In this document: positions 22,416 through 29,643 of the stretch, piece by piece
How positions within the stretch are numbered: the stretch's first letter is position 1
Layout: the number at the start of each line of letters is the position of its first letter
DNA from: a virus
IMG/VR virus record: IMGVR_UViG_3300044511_000070
Coordinates: 1-35,365 of that record
DNA length: 35,365 nucleotides
Direction: 5' to 3' (one strand)
Notes under the pieces: model-generated
What the model saw: only the letters and a program-made list of their open reading frames with translations
The model's database searches: none
Told to the model about the DNA's origin: nothing
Position numbers and translations under genes: made by a program

Positions 22416-24722
22416 ATGTCACTCGCACACGCCTGCCGCGATCTGGTGGTCGCCGGCCTCAACGTCCTACCCGCACACCCAGTCGAAAAGCGGCCTTTGG
22501 CCGGGGACTGGACTCGATACCGAGACCGACCGATGGGAGGCGAAGAGGCGGTGACGAGGGTCCAGGAGGCCGGGGCCGTTGGGATTATCACAGGAAACGG
22601 CATCGAGTGCATCGACTTCGACCTGAGCGGCGCAGCATGGCCCGAGTGGAGAAGGCGGGTGATGGAGGCCGACCCCGACGCTCTCGACGGGGTGTACGTC
22701 GAGCGGTCGCAGTCGGGCGGGTATCACGTCGTGTACAGGTGTCAAGAGGTCAGCGAGTCGAGGAAGCTGACCACCTGGGTTACGCAGGCTCACAAGGTTG
22801 CAAAAAAGTCCTTGACACGATTCTCTAAGGAAATCCCACTGGAAATCTTCGCAGCCGACGACGGCTCACTCTCGTGGCGTGTCGTCGGTAAGCGAAAGTC
22901 GTACAAAGTCAACAGCTATGGCATGGCCGAGCTGATCCCCATCGAGACGCGCGGGGATGGCGGGTTTCTGGTGGTGGCTCCGTCACCAGGTTACACGCCG
23001 GTTACGGGGTCACTGGCCGAGATGGCAGAGGTGACGGTCGAGCAGCGGGACTTGTTCATCAGGTCTGCGGTCGAGATGTCTGACGGGGATGTCGAGGGGA
23101 GGGCAGAGGGAGATGGGCGTGTCACGCTAAAAGACGAGGCCACGCGCATCGGTGAGTGGTACACCGCCAACGGGGACCATACGGCGCTGCTGGAGGAGGC
23201 AGGATGGACCCTCAAGCGCGAGCACAGGGGCCGGGAGGAGTGGGTGCGGCCTGGAAAGGGGGAGCGGGATGGTATAGGGGGCACGTGGACGAAAGAAACG
23301 AGGCTGTTCCATGTCTTCACGACCTCAGACCCGAAACTTCCCGCCAATGGGCAGGGAAACGGGGATTACACTCTTTTCAAACTTTACACGTATCTCAAGC
23401 ACAATCGAGACTTCAAGAAAGCAGCACGAAAGCTGAAAATTGAATACCCCGAGGCGGCAGCAGAGATCAAGAACCACAACCTGATGGCTATTAGTGATAA
23501 GCTGTCGCCAGAGACGAAGGCTAAGGTCTGTTCGGACTTGGATGGCGTGCCTTGGAATGAGGTTCCTATGGACTACCTGCATGTTGTGGTGTCTGTTCGG
23601 ACTACAATGGAGAAGGGTGGACTCAGCTTCAACGCGGTGGGAGGGCTGTGCGTCGAGGGGGCGATCAACGCCAAGACGACGGTGAACTTGAGCAACGATG
23701 CCTACCACGCTTTGAAGCTGGAGCACCTGGAGGTGTCCTACGCCGACGTGTGCAGAAGGGTTGAGCAGGTGCAGCACAAGGATGCGTTGCTGCGACGGGC
23801 GAGCATCGTGGGCGACATGTGCGGCCTCGATCGGTTGGAGGAAGGGGAGGAGGAGTTGAAGAGGTTGATGGTTGCGATCTCGGGGGAGTTCAGGGAGGCA
23901 GACTACCAGGCCATGAGGCACCTGATGTGGAACGTCAAGTCGAAGGCCATGGGGAAGGGCGGCTGCGATCACCATTGCATTATTTTCACCAACGTCGCCA
24001 ATGGTGGCGGCAAGAGTGTCATGGTGAGGAAGGTGATGAGCCCGTGGCAGGAGTTGGCAGAGGGAAAATTGGAGATCAAGGCGATCGTGGACGAGAAGCG
24101 CACTCGTATCTTGGCGGATTTATTGATTGCGAACCTTGACGAGATGTCGGGTATGGAAAAGGCAGACCTTGATGAATTCAAATCCAAGATCACGGCTGAG
24201 ACGTGCACCTATCGTCCGATGCGGACGAACGACTCGTGCCAGATCAAGGTGAACTGTTCCTTTTTCGGCACGAGTAATAAGCCCGTGTCGATGCTGGTGC
24301 GTGACGTGACGGGTAATCGGAGATTTTATCAGATCGACACGTTAGCCAGATTAGATTGGGACACGATAAATGGGATCGATTACAATCTGATCTGGCGGGC
24401 GGTGGATGAACGGGAGGAGGCACCTGGGGTGGTTCACAGGGAAATGGTTTCGGCGGTTAAAGCGGAGCAACGCTGGGATAGCACGGTGCTGGAATGGGTT
24501 GCTGATGAGGATGCCAAGGGTTGGATCTCGGATGCCGAATTTGGGGCCTTGGACGTGACCCAGGTGGTGCCGACACGGGAGCTTTACCGGCGGTACTGTT
24601 CCTGGTGTTTAATTAACCACGAGAAAGCGGAGTGGATTAACAACATGGTCTTGACGTTAATGGCGAGGGGGTGGAAAAATGTGCGCACGATGCACGCAAG
24701 GGGCATGTGTAGGTCTAAATGA
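22416..24722 (+). CDS. Primase-polymerase / SF3 helicase
   Basis: 768 residues. The N-terminal prim-pol domain has CIDFDL near 69 (metal-binding DxD) and RSQSGGYHVVYR near 98-109 with the catalytic His. A linker with a PriCT-like helical region follows (TLFKLYTYLKHNRDFKKAARKL, ~325). The C-terminal ATPase has Walker A NGGGKS near 529, Walker B LIANLDEM near 571, FFGTSN near 615 and GNRRFY with a likely arginine finger near 631, typical of DUF5906/VirE-like SF3 helicases. It should prime DNA synthesis and unwind the fork. It is the only gene rightward from the divergent region and is followed by the iteron region and a terminator. Confidence 0.88.
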   Translation: MSLAHACRDLVVAGLNVLPAHPVEKRPLAGDWTRYRDRPMGGEEAVTRVQEAGAVGIITGNGIECIDFDLSGAAWPEWRRRVMEADPDALDGVYVERSQSGGYHVVYRCQEVSESRKLTTWVTQAHKVAKKSLTRFSKEIPLEIFAADDGSLSWRVVGKRKSYKVNSYGMAELIPIETRGDGGFLVVAPSPGYTPVTGSLAEMAEVTVEQRDLFIRSAVEMSDGDVEGRAEGDGRVTLKDEATRIGEWYTANGDHTALLEEAGWTLKREHRGREEWVRPGKGERDGIGGTWTKETRLFHVFTTSDPKLPANGQGNGDYTLFKLYTYLKHNRDFKKAARKLKIEYPEAAAEIKNHNLMAISDKLSPETKAKVCSDLDGVPWNEVPMDYLHVVVSVRTTMEKGGLSFNAVGGLCVEGAINAKTTVNLSNDAYHALKLEHLEVSYADVCRRVEQVQHKDALLRRASIVGDMCGLDRLEEGEEELKRLMVAISGEFREADYQAMRHLMWNVKSKAMGKGGCDHHCIIFTNVANGGGKSVMVRKVMSPWQELAEGKLEIKAIVDEKRTRILADLLIANLDEMSGMEKADLDEFKSKITAETCTYRPMRTNDSCQIKVNCSFFGTSNKPVSMLVRDVTGNRRFYQIDTLARLDWDTINGIDYNLIWRAVDEREEAPGVVHREMVSAVKAEQRWDSTVLEWVADEDAKGWISDAEFGALDVTQVVPTRELYRRYCSWCLINHEKAEWINNMVLTLMARGWKNVRTMHARGMCRSK

Positions 24723-24746
24723 ATAGTAGTTTTGACGCTTAGAACC

Positions 24747-25120
24747 CATGACGCACCCGCTTTGAGGGGTGCGTCATGCGAAAAACCCTAGTATTTTTAC
24801 TAGGGTTTTTTCATTTTTAGACCCCATCCATGACGCACATGACGCACTTTTCCCTATTCCCCTACCGCCACTATACGGCCCCCACCCCTTTTCTGCCTAT
24901 GGCCTTTTTGCTAGCCGGTCGGTAAAGGAGGAAAAGTGCGTCATGCCTAGTGCTAAAATTAAATAAATGCTAGCATTTCTACTACGATTTTTGCATGACG
25001 CACCCCCCAAAAAAGTGCGTCATGCGTTTCTCGTCAAAAATTAAAGAAACACTAGTAAAAACACTACACTTTTAGCGCATGACGCACCTTTTTCGGGGGG
25101 TGCGTCATGGGTGCGTCATG
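24747..25120. repeat. Iteron cluster: ten copies of ATGACGCAC, candidate replication origin
   Basis: The 9-mer ATGACGCAC occurs forward at 24748, 24830, 24839, 24995 and 25079, and as GTGCGTCAT at 24769, 24936, 15 bases into the 25000s (25015), 25100 and 25111. Three forward/reverse pairs (24748/24769, 24995/25015, 25079/25100) start 20-21 bp apart, about two helical turns, and each can fold into a hairpin. A longer inverted pair (24840-24853 with 24930-24943) encloses ~76 bases. The cluster lies just after the primase-helicase gene and next to an AT-rich tract, as at iteron-type origins. An operator cluster for a regulator is the main alternative. Confidence 0.8.
24781..24810. terminator. 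Rho-independent terminator after primase-helicase
   Basis: AAAAACCCTAGTA (24781-24793) pairs perfectly with TACTAGGGTTTTT (24798-24810) over a TTTT loop, with A-runs before and T-runs after, so it can terminate in both directions. It is placed about 60 bases after the primase-helicase stop, between the first iteron pair and the second. Confidence 0.85.
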
Positions 25121-25310
25121 CTTTTCAAAAAGGGGTGGGGTAAAATAAATGCCCACCCCCCCTAACCCCTTGTCACTACTGAAAATCATATAAAATATTT
25201 TTTTCTAAGTATATAAAAAAAATCATAAAGATACGATTTTTTTAATAGGGTTAAAAATGCCAGAACAATTTATTTTATGGTAAACTTTATTTATTATTAT
25301 CGGACATTTT
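25121..25310. other. GC hairpin and AT-rich tract, possible DNA-unwinding element
   Basis: GGGGTGGG at 25132-25139 pairs with CCCACCCC at 25152-25159. From about 25170 to 25310 the sequence is nearly all A and T, with runs of up to eight T or A (ATATTTTTTTCTAAG, TATATAAAAAAAATC). Such tracts next to iterons are where origins melt. No open reading frame of credible quality crosses it. Confidence 0.55.
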
Positions 25311-25920
25311 TTCAGAGTGTGTCACACAAGTGCCAGTTTCGGGTGCTTAAATGGCGGTTACGGGTTTTTAAGAATGATTTTTTTTTTTAAAGCCGTTGCA
25401 GAATCGAAAACGCATCTTAATGGCGCGAAGTCAAATGGATTCACCTGGAATGCAATTAAATCCCGGGTCCGTATTAACCCGAGAGAGGGGGCGAGCCGGG
25501 GCGGTTTGCCAGGTGATTATGGGTGATTGTGTGCCGGGAGGACTCGGGAGCGGGGCGATTTCGGCGGCTCTCATGGGGGATTATGAGGGACTTCGAACCC
25601 CTTGCAAGTGATTTTTCCGCTGAAAATCAAAAATTTTCGGAAACAATGCCAGAGCATCGATCCGGCCGGAATTTTTAAATTGGGCTTTCGGGCCATTGGT
25701 AAATTAATTGCGTAGTGGTTTTTCAGTACTTGGTAAATAATTTGCTAGTGGGATTTTCCGCTTGCGTTTGCGTCATGATTTTTCGGTACGCTTGAAAATT
25801 GTTTGACACACTTTCGGCCTGGATGGCGGAACCATTAAATAGTGATTTCGTGGCTGGTAATTCCCTGGCATAGTAGGGGCATCACCACAACAGCCGGCAT
25901 GCCCGGCAAAGGATCCGACC
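25311..25920. other. Non-coding stretch with degenerate direct repeats
   Basis: No convincing gene is present. Two imperfect 34-bp tandem units lie at 25696-25729 and 25730-25763, each starting TTGGTAAAT and continuing through a TAGTGG-like core into TTTTC/ATTTTCC. Several other short variants of 'GTGATTTTTCCGCT' occur (e.g. near 25608). One extra ATGACG-like match (TCATGATTTTTC, ~25784) is not a full iteron. The 3' end holds a 5-bp hairpin (GCCGG/CCGGC, 25893-25907) right before the first small gene's Shine-Dalgarno. Confidence 0.5.
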
Positions 25921-26133
25921 ATGTCCCGCCCTAACCCTCCCAGCTATATCCGCGCCCTCAGCCTCTTCCCACGTGAAGCAATCGACAAGCGCACGTCTGC
26001 CGTGTATGCTGCCATTGATGATGCTCGCATGGAGGCCGGCAAGTGCATGTTGCCGTATAGCGTGCGCACAGTCATCAAGGCACATATTGTCGAGCGCATG
26101 ATCGCATCCTGGCAGCTTGCTGATTCCATCTGA
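25921..26133 (+). CDS. Unknown small protein, first of the small-gene array
   Basis: 70 residues. The start has AAAGGATCCGACC, a variant of the array's initiation sequence, directly after a short hairpin that could modulate access. The protein is helical and basic (REAIDKRTSAVYAAIDDARMEA, VRTVIKAHIVERMIASW), possibly DNA-binding, but no family is recognised. It precedes ten more small rightward genes without obvious terminators between them. Confidence 0.65.
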   Translation: MSRPNPPSYIRALSLFPREAIDKRTSAVYAAIDDARMEAGKCMLPYSVRTVIKAHIVERMIASWQLADSI

Positions 26134-26152
26134 GCCACAAGGAACCACCCCC

Positions 26153-26545
26153 ATGCCAACCATCGCCACCCTCCCCACAGTCGCCACCCTGGCCATGGCA
26201 GACTCCATCGCATCGAAGGTGCCGACCTTTTTCACCATCGGCACCTCGGCTGCCGATGGCTACACCGACCTCCGCGCAGGCCGACGCGCATCAGCCACTG
26301 CCGAATGCGTCATCACGGGAGCCTACGCTGCTCTATATGGTGACACTCCGTCAGACCGGGCGGCCGGTCTGATCGCAATGGCAAGGGCGCGTTCCGTGGA
26401 GTCTTCCGCCCCGGTTGATTATTTGACATATGTCACTCGGCACCCTGAGCGCCATGTACTCATGCTCCGGGAAGCGCAGGCACATGGTCGCGCTCTTGGT
26501 GTATGGTCCGGGTCTGTGGCTCGTGCTGCCCGGCGCTGGTGCTGA
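26153..26545 (+). CDS. Unknown 130-residue protein
   Basis: The ATG at 26153 is chosen for the upstream AAGGAACCACCCCC; an earlier in-frame start would overlap the previous gene. The sequence is Ala/Thr-rich with helices in its middle and C-terminal half (ATAECVITGAYAALYGD, AAGLIAMARARSVES, LMLREAQAHGRALG). The C-terminus is Arg-rich. No motif or membrane segment identifies it. Confidence 0.6.
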   Translation: MPTIATLPTVATLAMADSIASKVPTFFTIGTSAADGYTDLRAGRRASATAECVITGAYAALYGDTPSDRAAGLIAMARARSVESSAPVDYLTYVTRHPERHVLMLREAQAHGRALGVWSGSVARAARRWC

Positions 26546-26549
26546 TCTC

Positions 26550-26714
26550 ATGTCCACATCTTCTAACCTGTCCACCATCGCCGCCTGCTTAGCCGGTAGC
26601 GCCGCCCTCTTGATGCTCGCCAGCGACCCCGGCGCCGCCGTACTCGTGTCGGTCGCTGGGGTCGCTGTCGGCCTGTCGGCCCTGTCCCTGTCCTTCCGCG
26701 CTGTCGGGAAATAA
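26550..26714 (+). CDS. Small membrane protein
   Basis: 54 residues from ATG at 26550, with two hydrophobic segments (TIAACLAGSAALLMLAS and AAVLVSVAGVAVGLSALSLSF) joined by a DPGA turn, a hairpin of two membrane helices. It begins five bases after the previous stop and lacks the array's usual initiation sequence. An in-frame ATG at 26484 would add a further hydrophobic segment (VALLVYGPGLWLVLPGAG) but overlaps the preceding gene by 62 bases. Start uncertain. It could be holin-like or affect the host membrane. Confidence 0.45.
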   Translation: MSTSSNLSTIAACLAGSAALLMLASDPGAAVLVSVAGVAVGLSALSLSFRAVGK

Positions 26715-26734
26715 CCCATCCAAGGAACAATCCC

Positions 26735-27058
26735 ATGCCACATGCCATTCAGCGATCCGGCGGAATCCGGAAAAACAACACAACCGTGTACCGACACACT
26801 GACGGAAGCATCCGCGTGCGCTTGCATTCGACCGACATCGTTATTGTGCGACGTGATGACGCGGACCCCATAGGAACAGTCACATACGACTGCGGTGGAT
26901 GGGACACCATGACGACAGCCCGACGCATGTATGAGGTGGCTATCGCATGGTGCCTTCCAGTCTCGCCATCTTGTGCGGAGTTAAGGCGCGATCCGGCGCC
27001 GCGTGTCTATCCCCTTCCTGCTGCTTTCCGCTTTTCATCCATCCATGCTGGAGGCTAA
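26735..27058 (+). CDS. Small phage protein with 'TDIV...GGW.T.TT' signature
   Basis: 107 residues; AAGGAACAATCCC precedes the ATG. RVRLHSTDIVIV and later YDCGGWDTMTTARRMYEV match a small-protein pattern I have seen repeatedly in environmental phage genomes (His-Thr-Asp-Val followed by Gly-Gly-Trp-x-Thr-x-Thr-Thr), whose function is unknown. The last 30 residues look disordered and may differ between homologues. It probably acts early in infection, judging from the array it belongs to, but that is inference. Confidence 0.65.
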   Translation: MPHAIQRSGGIRKNNTTVYRHTDGSIRVRLHSTDIVIVRRDDADPIGTVTYDCGGWDTMTTARRMYEVAIAWCLPVSPSCAELRRDPAPRVYPLPAAFRFSSIHAGG

Positions 27059-27061
27059 CAC

Positions 27062-27352
27062 ATGACTCTTCGCAACGATCGACGCACGGTGGAACAGAAA
27101 AAGACACACCGATACCTTGTCACTGCAACAGACCGCTTCATGAGTGGATGGGGTCTGGCGCGTGACGGTAAGTCCAAATGCGCCTGGGCCTGCGAGACTC
27201 TCACGATTGCAAAGCAACAAGCGGAAGTCTTGCGTGCTCGTGGTGACATGAAGTATGTCCACATTCACCATGGGGCATGGTATCCCAAAGCGGCTCACGT
27301 TTCCATCTATGTTGTGGACTCAGCAGACTTTGAACAAGGAACCAACCCATGA
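27062..27352 (+). CDS. Small phage protein with 'FMSGWG' signature
   Basis: 96 residues; GGAGGCTAACAC precedes the ATG three bases after the previous stop. YLVTATDRFMSGWGLARDGK, then CETLTIAKQQAEVLRARGDM and YVHIHHGAWYP, fits a pattern found in short proteins of many environmental phages: alpha/beta with a conserved Trp-Gly and a 'xxDxK.V.I' strand. Function unknown. The stop overlaps the next start (ATGA). Confidence 0.7.
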   Translation: MTLRNDRRTVEQKKTHRYLVTATDRFMSGWGLARDGKSKCAWACETLTIAKQQAEVLRARGDMKYVHIHHGAWYPKAAHVSIYVVDSADFEQGTNP

Positions 27353-27630
27353 ACTCCACAGAAAAAACATTTCGCATTCTGTCCATCGACGCATGGCGCA
27401 ACGGTCCAGGCTGGGATTGGAACAAATGGTGCCATGTCGGAGACTGTCCAGCCCATGTTGCAGACCTATCACCGCGCCGGTTATTTGCATGGATGCGGGA
27501 CAATGGATACCTGAATGCCCGGAGCATCGGAAAGGTTGAGTTAGAGGATGATATGTACAACGTTGTCATCTGTGAAAGGTCCACCCATCGCCCCATCTAT
27601 GCCATCGAGTATGGCGCAACCATTTACTAG
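27349..27630 (+). CDS. Small phage protein with 'ILSIDAWR' N-terminus
   Basis: 93 residues; start with the full AAGGAACCAACCCATG. FRILSIDAWRNGPGWDWNKW and later RRLFAWMRDNGYL and YAIEYG resemble another small family common next to the previous one in environmental phages, with conserved Trp pairs and a 'Gly-Trp-x-Trp-Asn' stretch. Its function is unknown. Neighbouring genes share the same initiation sequence. Confidence 0.7.
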   Translation: MNSTEKTFRILSIDAWRNGPGWDWNKWCHVGDCPAHVADLSPRRLFAWMRDNGYLNARSIGKVELEDDMYNVVICERSTHRPIYAIEYGATIY

Positions 27631-27640
27631 GAACCAACCC

Positions 27641-28045
27641 ATGAACACCATCACAATATCAGACCGCACCGTTGTCCTAGTGGATTCTGGTTGCGACATC
27701 AGCCCGAGGGTCCACTATGTCTGGCTCGGTCAAATATCGCCCACGTTCATCGCTGTCCTCGGAGGATGCGGCGAGGATGCAATAGAAGAGGCGGCAGACG
27801 CTATTGGATACAAAGCGACAAGCATGGATGACATGTTCACGCTGACCAATGAAATGCTGGCAGACTGTGATGGTGACGAGGAGAAGGCATGGGAAGCTGC
27901 CACAGAGGGCGCGTTTCCCCTCAACGGCGGGGCGGAATGGATCGATGCTGATGAATGGGGATTCTGGACTCCGAGGACCAAAGACGACACAACACAGATT
28001 GCCGATGCGTTGCGTGCGTTGCGCAACGACAGCTTCGCTGATTAA
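27641..28045 (+). CDS. Unknown acidic protein of the array
   Basis: 134 residues from ATG at 27641, chosen because TAGGAACCAACCC lies immediately upstream; the open frame extends further but into the previous gene. It begins with strands (TISDRTVVLVDSGCDI, YVWLGQISPTFIAVLG). The rest is very acidic and helical (EDAIEEAADAIGY, LADCDGDEEKAWEAA, IDADEWGFW). High acidity could mimic DNA, as in some anti-restriction proteins, but no fold is recognised. Function open. Confidence 0.65.
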   Translation: MNTITISDRTVVLVDSGCDISPRVHYVWLGQISPTFIAVLGGCGEDAIEEAADAIGYKATSMDDMFTLTNEMLADCDGDEEKAWEAATEGAFPLNGGAEWIDADEWGFWTPRTKDDTTQIADALRALRNDSFAD

Positions 28046-28058
28046 TAAGGGCCCAACC

Positions 28059-28430
28059 ATGCATTCCATTCCCTCAATCCGTCGCATCGATGAAATCATG
28101 AACACTGTCGAGACCGATGAAGGCACCGATTACGTTTCCGAGCATGACGACCATGGCACCGTGTGGCAAGGTGATCCGGACCTCAGCGATGAAGACAATG
28201 GCACAAACGCAGCTTATGACATTCTGCGGCCTGATGGCGCATGCCACGCATCATCGTCACACTACCATGCTGCTATGTGGTATAGCACCGACGAGGACAT
28301 CTATTGGCACACTGGCGAACGCCGCACGTCCAGCTATTTCCTGGATGGATCAGACGAATTCAGACTTGCAGTTGCTAAGGAATTCGTGCGCCTCGGACTC
28401 GGTAGAATTGTACTCCCATCGAACATCTAA
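28059..28430 (+). CDS. Unknown acidic protein of the array
   Basis: 123 residues from ATG at 28059 with AAGGGCCCAACC upstream. The middle is strongly acidic (DTVE-like runs, DPDLSDEDNG), then Ser/His/Tyr-rich (HASSSHYHAAMWYSTDEDIY), ending in a short helix (FRLAVAKEFVRLGLG). Overall it resembles the preceding gene in charge but not in sequence. A DNA-mimic role can be imagined; nothing proves it. Confidence 0.6.
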   Translation: MHSIPSIRRIDEIMNTVETDEGTDYVSEHDDHGTVWQGDPDLSDEDNGTNAAYDILRPDGACHASSSHYHAAMWYSTDEDIYWHTGERRTSSYFLDGSDEFRLAVAKEFVRLGLGRIVLPSNI

Positions 28431-28441
28431 GGATCCAACCC

Positions 28442-28633
28442 ATGAACAACACTCGATTCACCATACGCGACAGCAGTGGCACCATCATCTACCATAATCT
28501 AACCGAACACACTAAGGTCGACGGTTTCGGTTGGCAGCCTGGCGCCGGTTTCGTCCTATGGGACGACATCCAGCGCGAGGGTTGGACAGTCGAAACAACC
28601 GAAACGCGCGTCAAGGTAACGCGGCACGCATAA
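28442..28633 (+). CDS. Unknown 63-residue protein of the array
   Basis: AAGGATCCAACCC precedes the ATG. The protein is beta-rich (TRFTIRDSSGTIIYHNL, GAGFVLWDDI, VETTETRVKVTRHA), with a central GFGWQPGAGF turn. It has no cysteine and no membrane segment. The sequence suggests a small single-domain fold. Not recognised. Confidence 0.6.
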   Translation: MNNTRFTIRDSSGTIIYHNLTEHTKVDGFGWQPGAGFVLWDDIQREGWTVETTETRVKVTRHA

Positions 28634-28657
28634 TCAACCCATTCAAGGAACCAACCC

Positions 28658-28936
28658 ATGCCATCCCTTCCTATCTCCACCCCTTCCGACCTCGCCAACG
28701 CCGCCCCAGGCCTGTATCGTGTCTACTGCGTCGCTGGTGCCACTGTGATGACCGATCCAATCCAACCCGGTGACAGCCTCCGCGCCATCGACTATATGCC
28801 AAGCGCCATGGCGCTGTCGCTGGCATATGGTGTCCACGATGAGTTTGTAGACGTTGAAATCGTGCGCATCGATGCGCATGGCGATTGCCACCTAATCGAT
28901 TGCGAGACTGTGGATATGGAGCGCATGCCATGCTGA
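28658..28936 (+). CDS. Unknown 92-residue protein of the array
   Basis: The full AAGGAACCAACCC precedes the ATG. After a Pro/Ser-rich N-terminus come strands (GLYRVYCVAGATVMTD), a helix (PSAMALSLAYG) and further strands (FVDVEIVRID, DCHLIDCETVD). The 3' end overlaps the last array gene by seven bases. Unrecognised; it may be a small regulatory or accessory protein. Confidence 0.6.
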   Translation: MPSLPISTPSDLANAAPGLYRVYCVAGATVMTDPIQPGDSLRAIDYMPSAMALSLAYGVHDEFVDVEIVRIDAHGDCHLIDCETVDMERMPC

Positions 28937-29289
28937 TAGACAAGCGTCAATGGATATGGCATACCATGCCACTATATCGGGCATATGATCCGGTCCGTGA
29001 TCGTCGTGGCATTGTGCGCACCGACGTAGGTGATGCACAACGGGATGCCATCGACATGGGTGGCGATGCAGTCGTCGTCCAAAAGACTCTTGCACATACT
29101 TGCGTTGACTTGCATGGCGATCCGGTGCCTCCGTGCGATGAATCCGGAAGACTGGCCGCGCGATGGGATGCCGACTATCACGGATGCCCCATCGCCATCG
29201 GCACCAGGGTGCGCACACCTAGCGGCACCGTGGTCACAATAGGCGGCACCCATGGTCTACGCACGCAATGGACGCACGGTCTGGTCTAG
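28930..29289 (+). CDS. Unknown protein, last gene of the small-gene array
   Basis: 119 residues from ATG at 28930, overlapping the previous stop; translation is probably coupled, as this is the only array member with no initiation sequence. RQWIWHTMPLYRAYDP starts the protein; later GDAVVVQKTLAH and RVRTPSGTVVTIGGTHG suggest beta strands, the last like a small SH3-type barrel. A terminator follows ~95 bases downstream. Not recognised. Confidence 0.55.
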   Translation: MLIDKRQWIWHTMPLYRAYDPVRDRRGIVRTDVGDAQRDAIDMGGDAVVVQKTLAHTCVDLHGDPVPPCDESGRLAARWDADYHGCPIAIGTRVRTPSGTVVTIGGTHGLRTQWTHGLV

Positions 29290-29383
29290 TCGGCGGTGCA
29301 ACTGATGATGGTGACGCTGTCATGGTGGCGGATATTGGGCTGCACGTAGTCTAGCCTCAGCATCCAAGCGTCAGAGCATCGCA

Positions 29384-29412
29384 AGCCCCAGCGTATTCCG
29401 CTGGGGCTTTTT
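29384..29412 (+). terminator. Rho-independent terminator closing the small-gene array
   Basis: AGCCCCAGCG (29384-29393) pairs perfectly with CGCTGGGGCT (29399-29408) over a 5-base loop, followed by a run of T ending at 29412. It ends the small-gene transcript before the packaging block. Confidence 0.9.
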
Positions 29413-29433
29413 CGTGTCATCAATTCGTCATGC

Positions 29434-29497
29434 GTCCATGCTGTCCGCAGTCCATGCTGTCCGCAGTCCATGCTGTCCGCAGTCCATGCTGTCCGGT
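29434..29497. repeat. Four 16-bp tandem repeats upstream of the terminase genes
   Basis: GTCCATGCTGTCCGCA repeats at 29434, 29450 and 29466, with a fourth copy at 29482-29497 whose last three bases differ. The array is non-coding, ends about 150 bases before the first packaging gene, and lies directly after a terminator. Its place is where phages often keep the packaging (pac or cos) recognition site, so terminase binding is a reasonable hypothesis. Confidence 0.9.
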
Positions 29498-29643
29498 GTC
29501 CGAACTGCTACGGGTCCCTATCAACGCGCTCCAGAAACGGGGGGTGCGAATATCGAAGCAAAAATTCGGATAAGTTTCTGAGGGGGTATGGGTTTATTTT
29601 GTCTGCACTTGCAATCTAAGCATTGACAAATAGGATTTCCGAC
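29498..29643 (+). other. Leader of the packaging block
   Basis: No gene. It contains TTGACA at 29623-29628 (a good -35 sequence, but with no matching -10 at 17 bp) and AGGA at 29632, the ribosome-binding site of the next gene. The G-run GGGGGGTGCG near 29538 is unusual for this window. A cos or pac function is possible but shows no diagnostic palindrome. Confidence 0.3.

Noticed and set aside
25575-25610. GGACTTCGAACCCC resembling a tRNA T-arm
   Set aside because: The stem around TTCGAA does not close with the usual 5-bp pairing, and neither strand shows an acceptor, D-arm or anticodon arm at the right distances.
24769-25611. Short open frames inside the iteron and AT-rich region
   Set aside because: They run across terminator hairpins and iterons, lack Shine-Dalgarno sequences, and show no domain.
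29434-29497. Tandem repeats as a CRISPR array
   Set aside because: Copies are directly adjacent with no spacers, and no cas gene is present.
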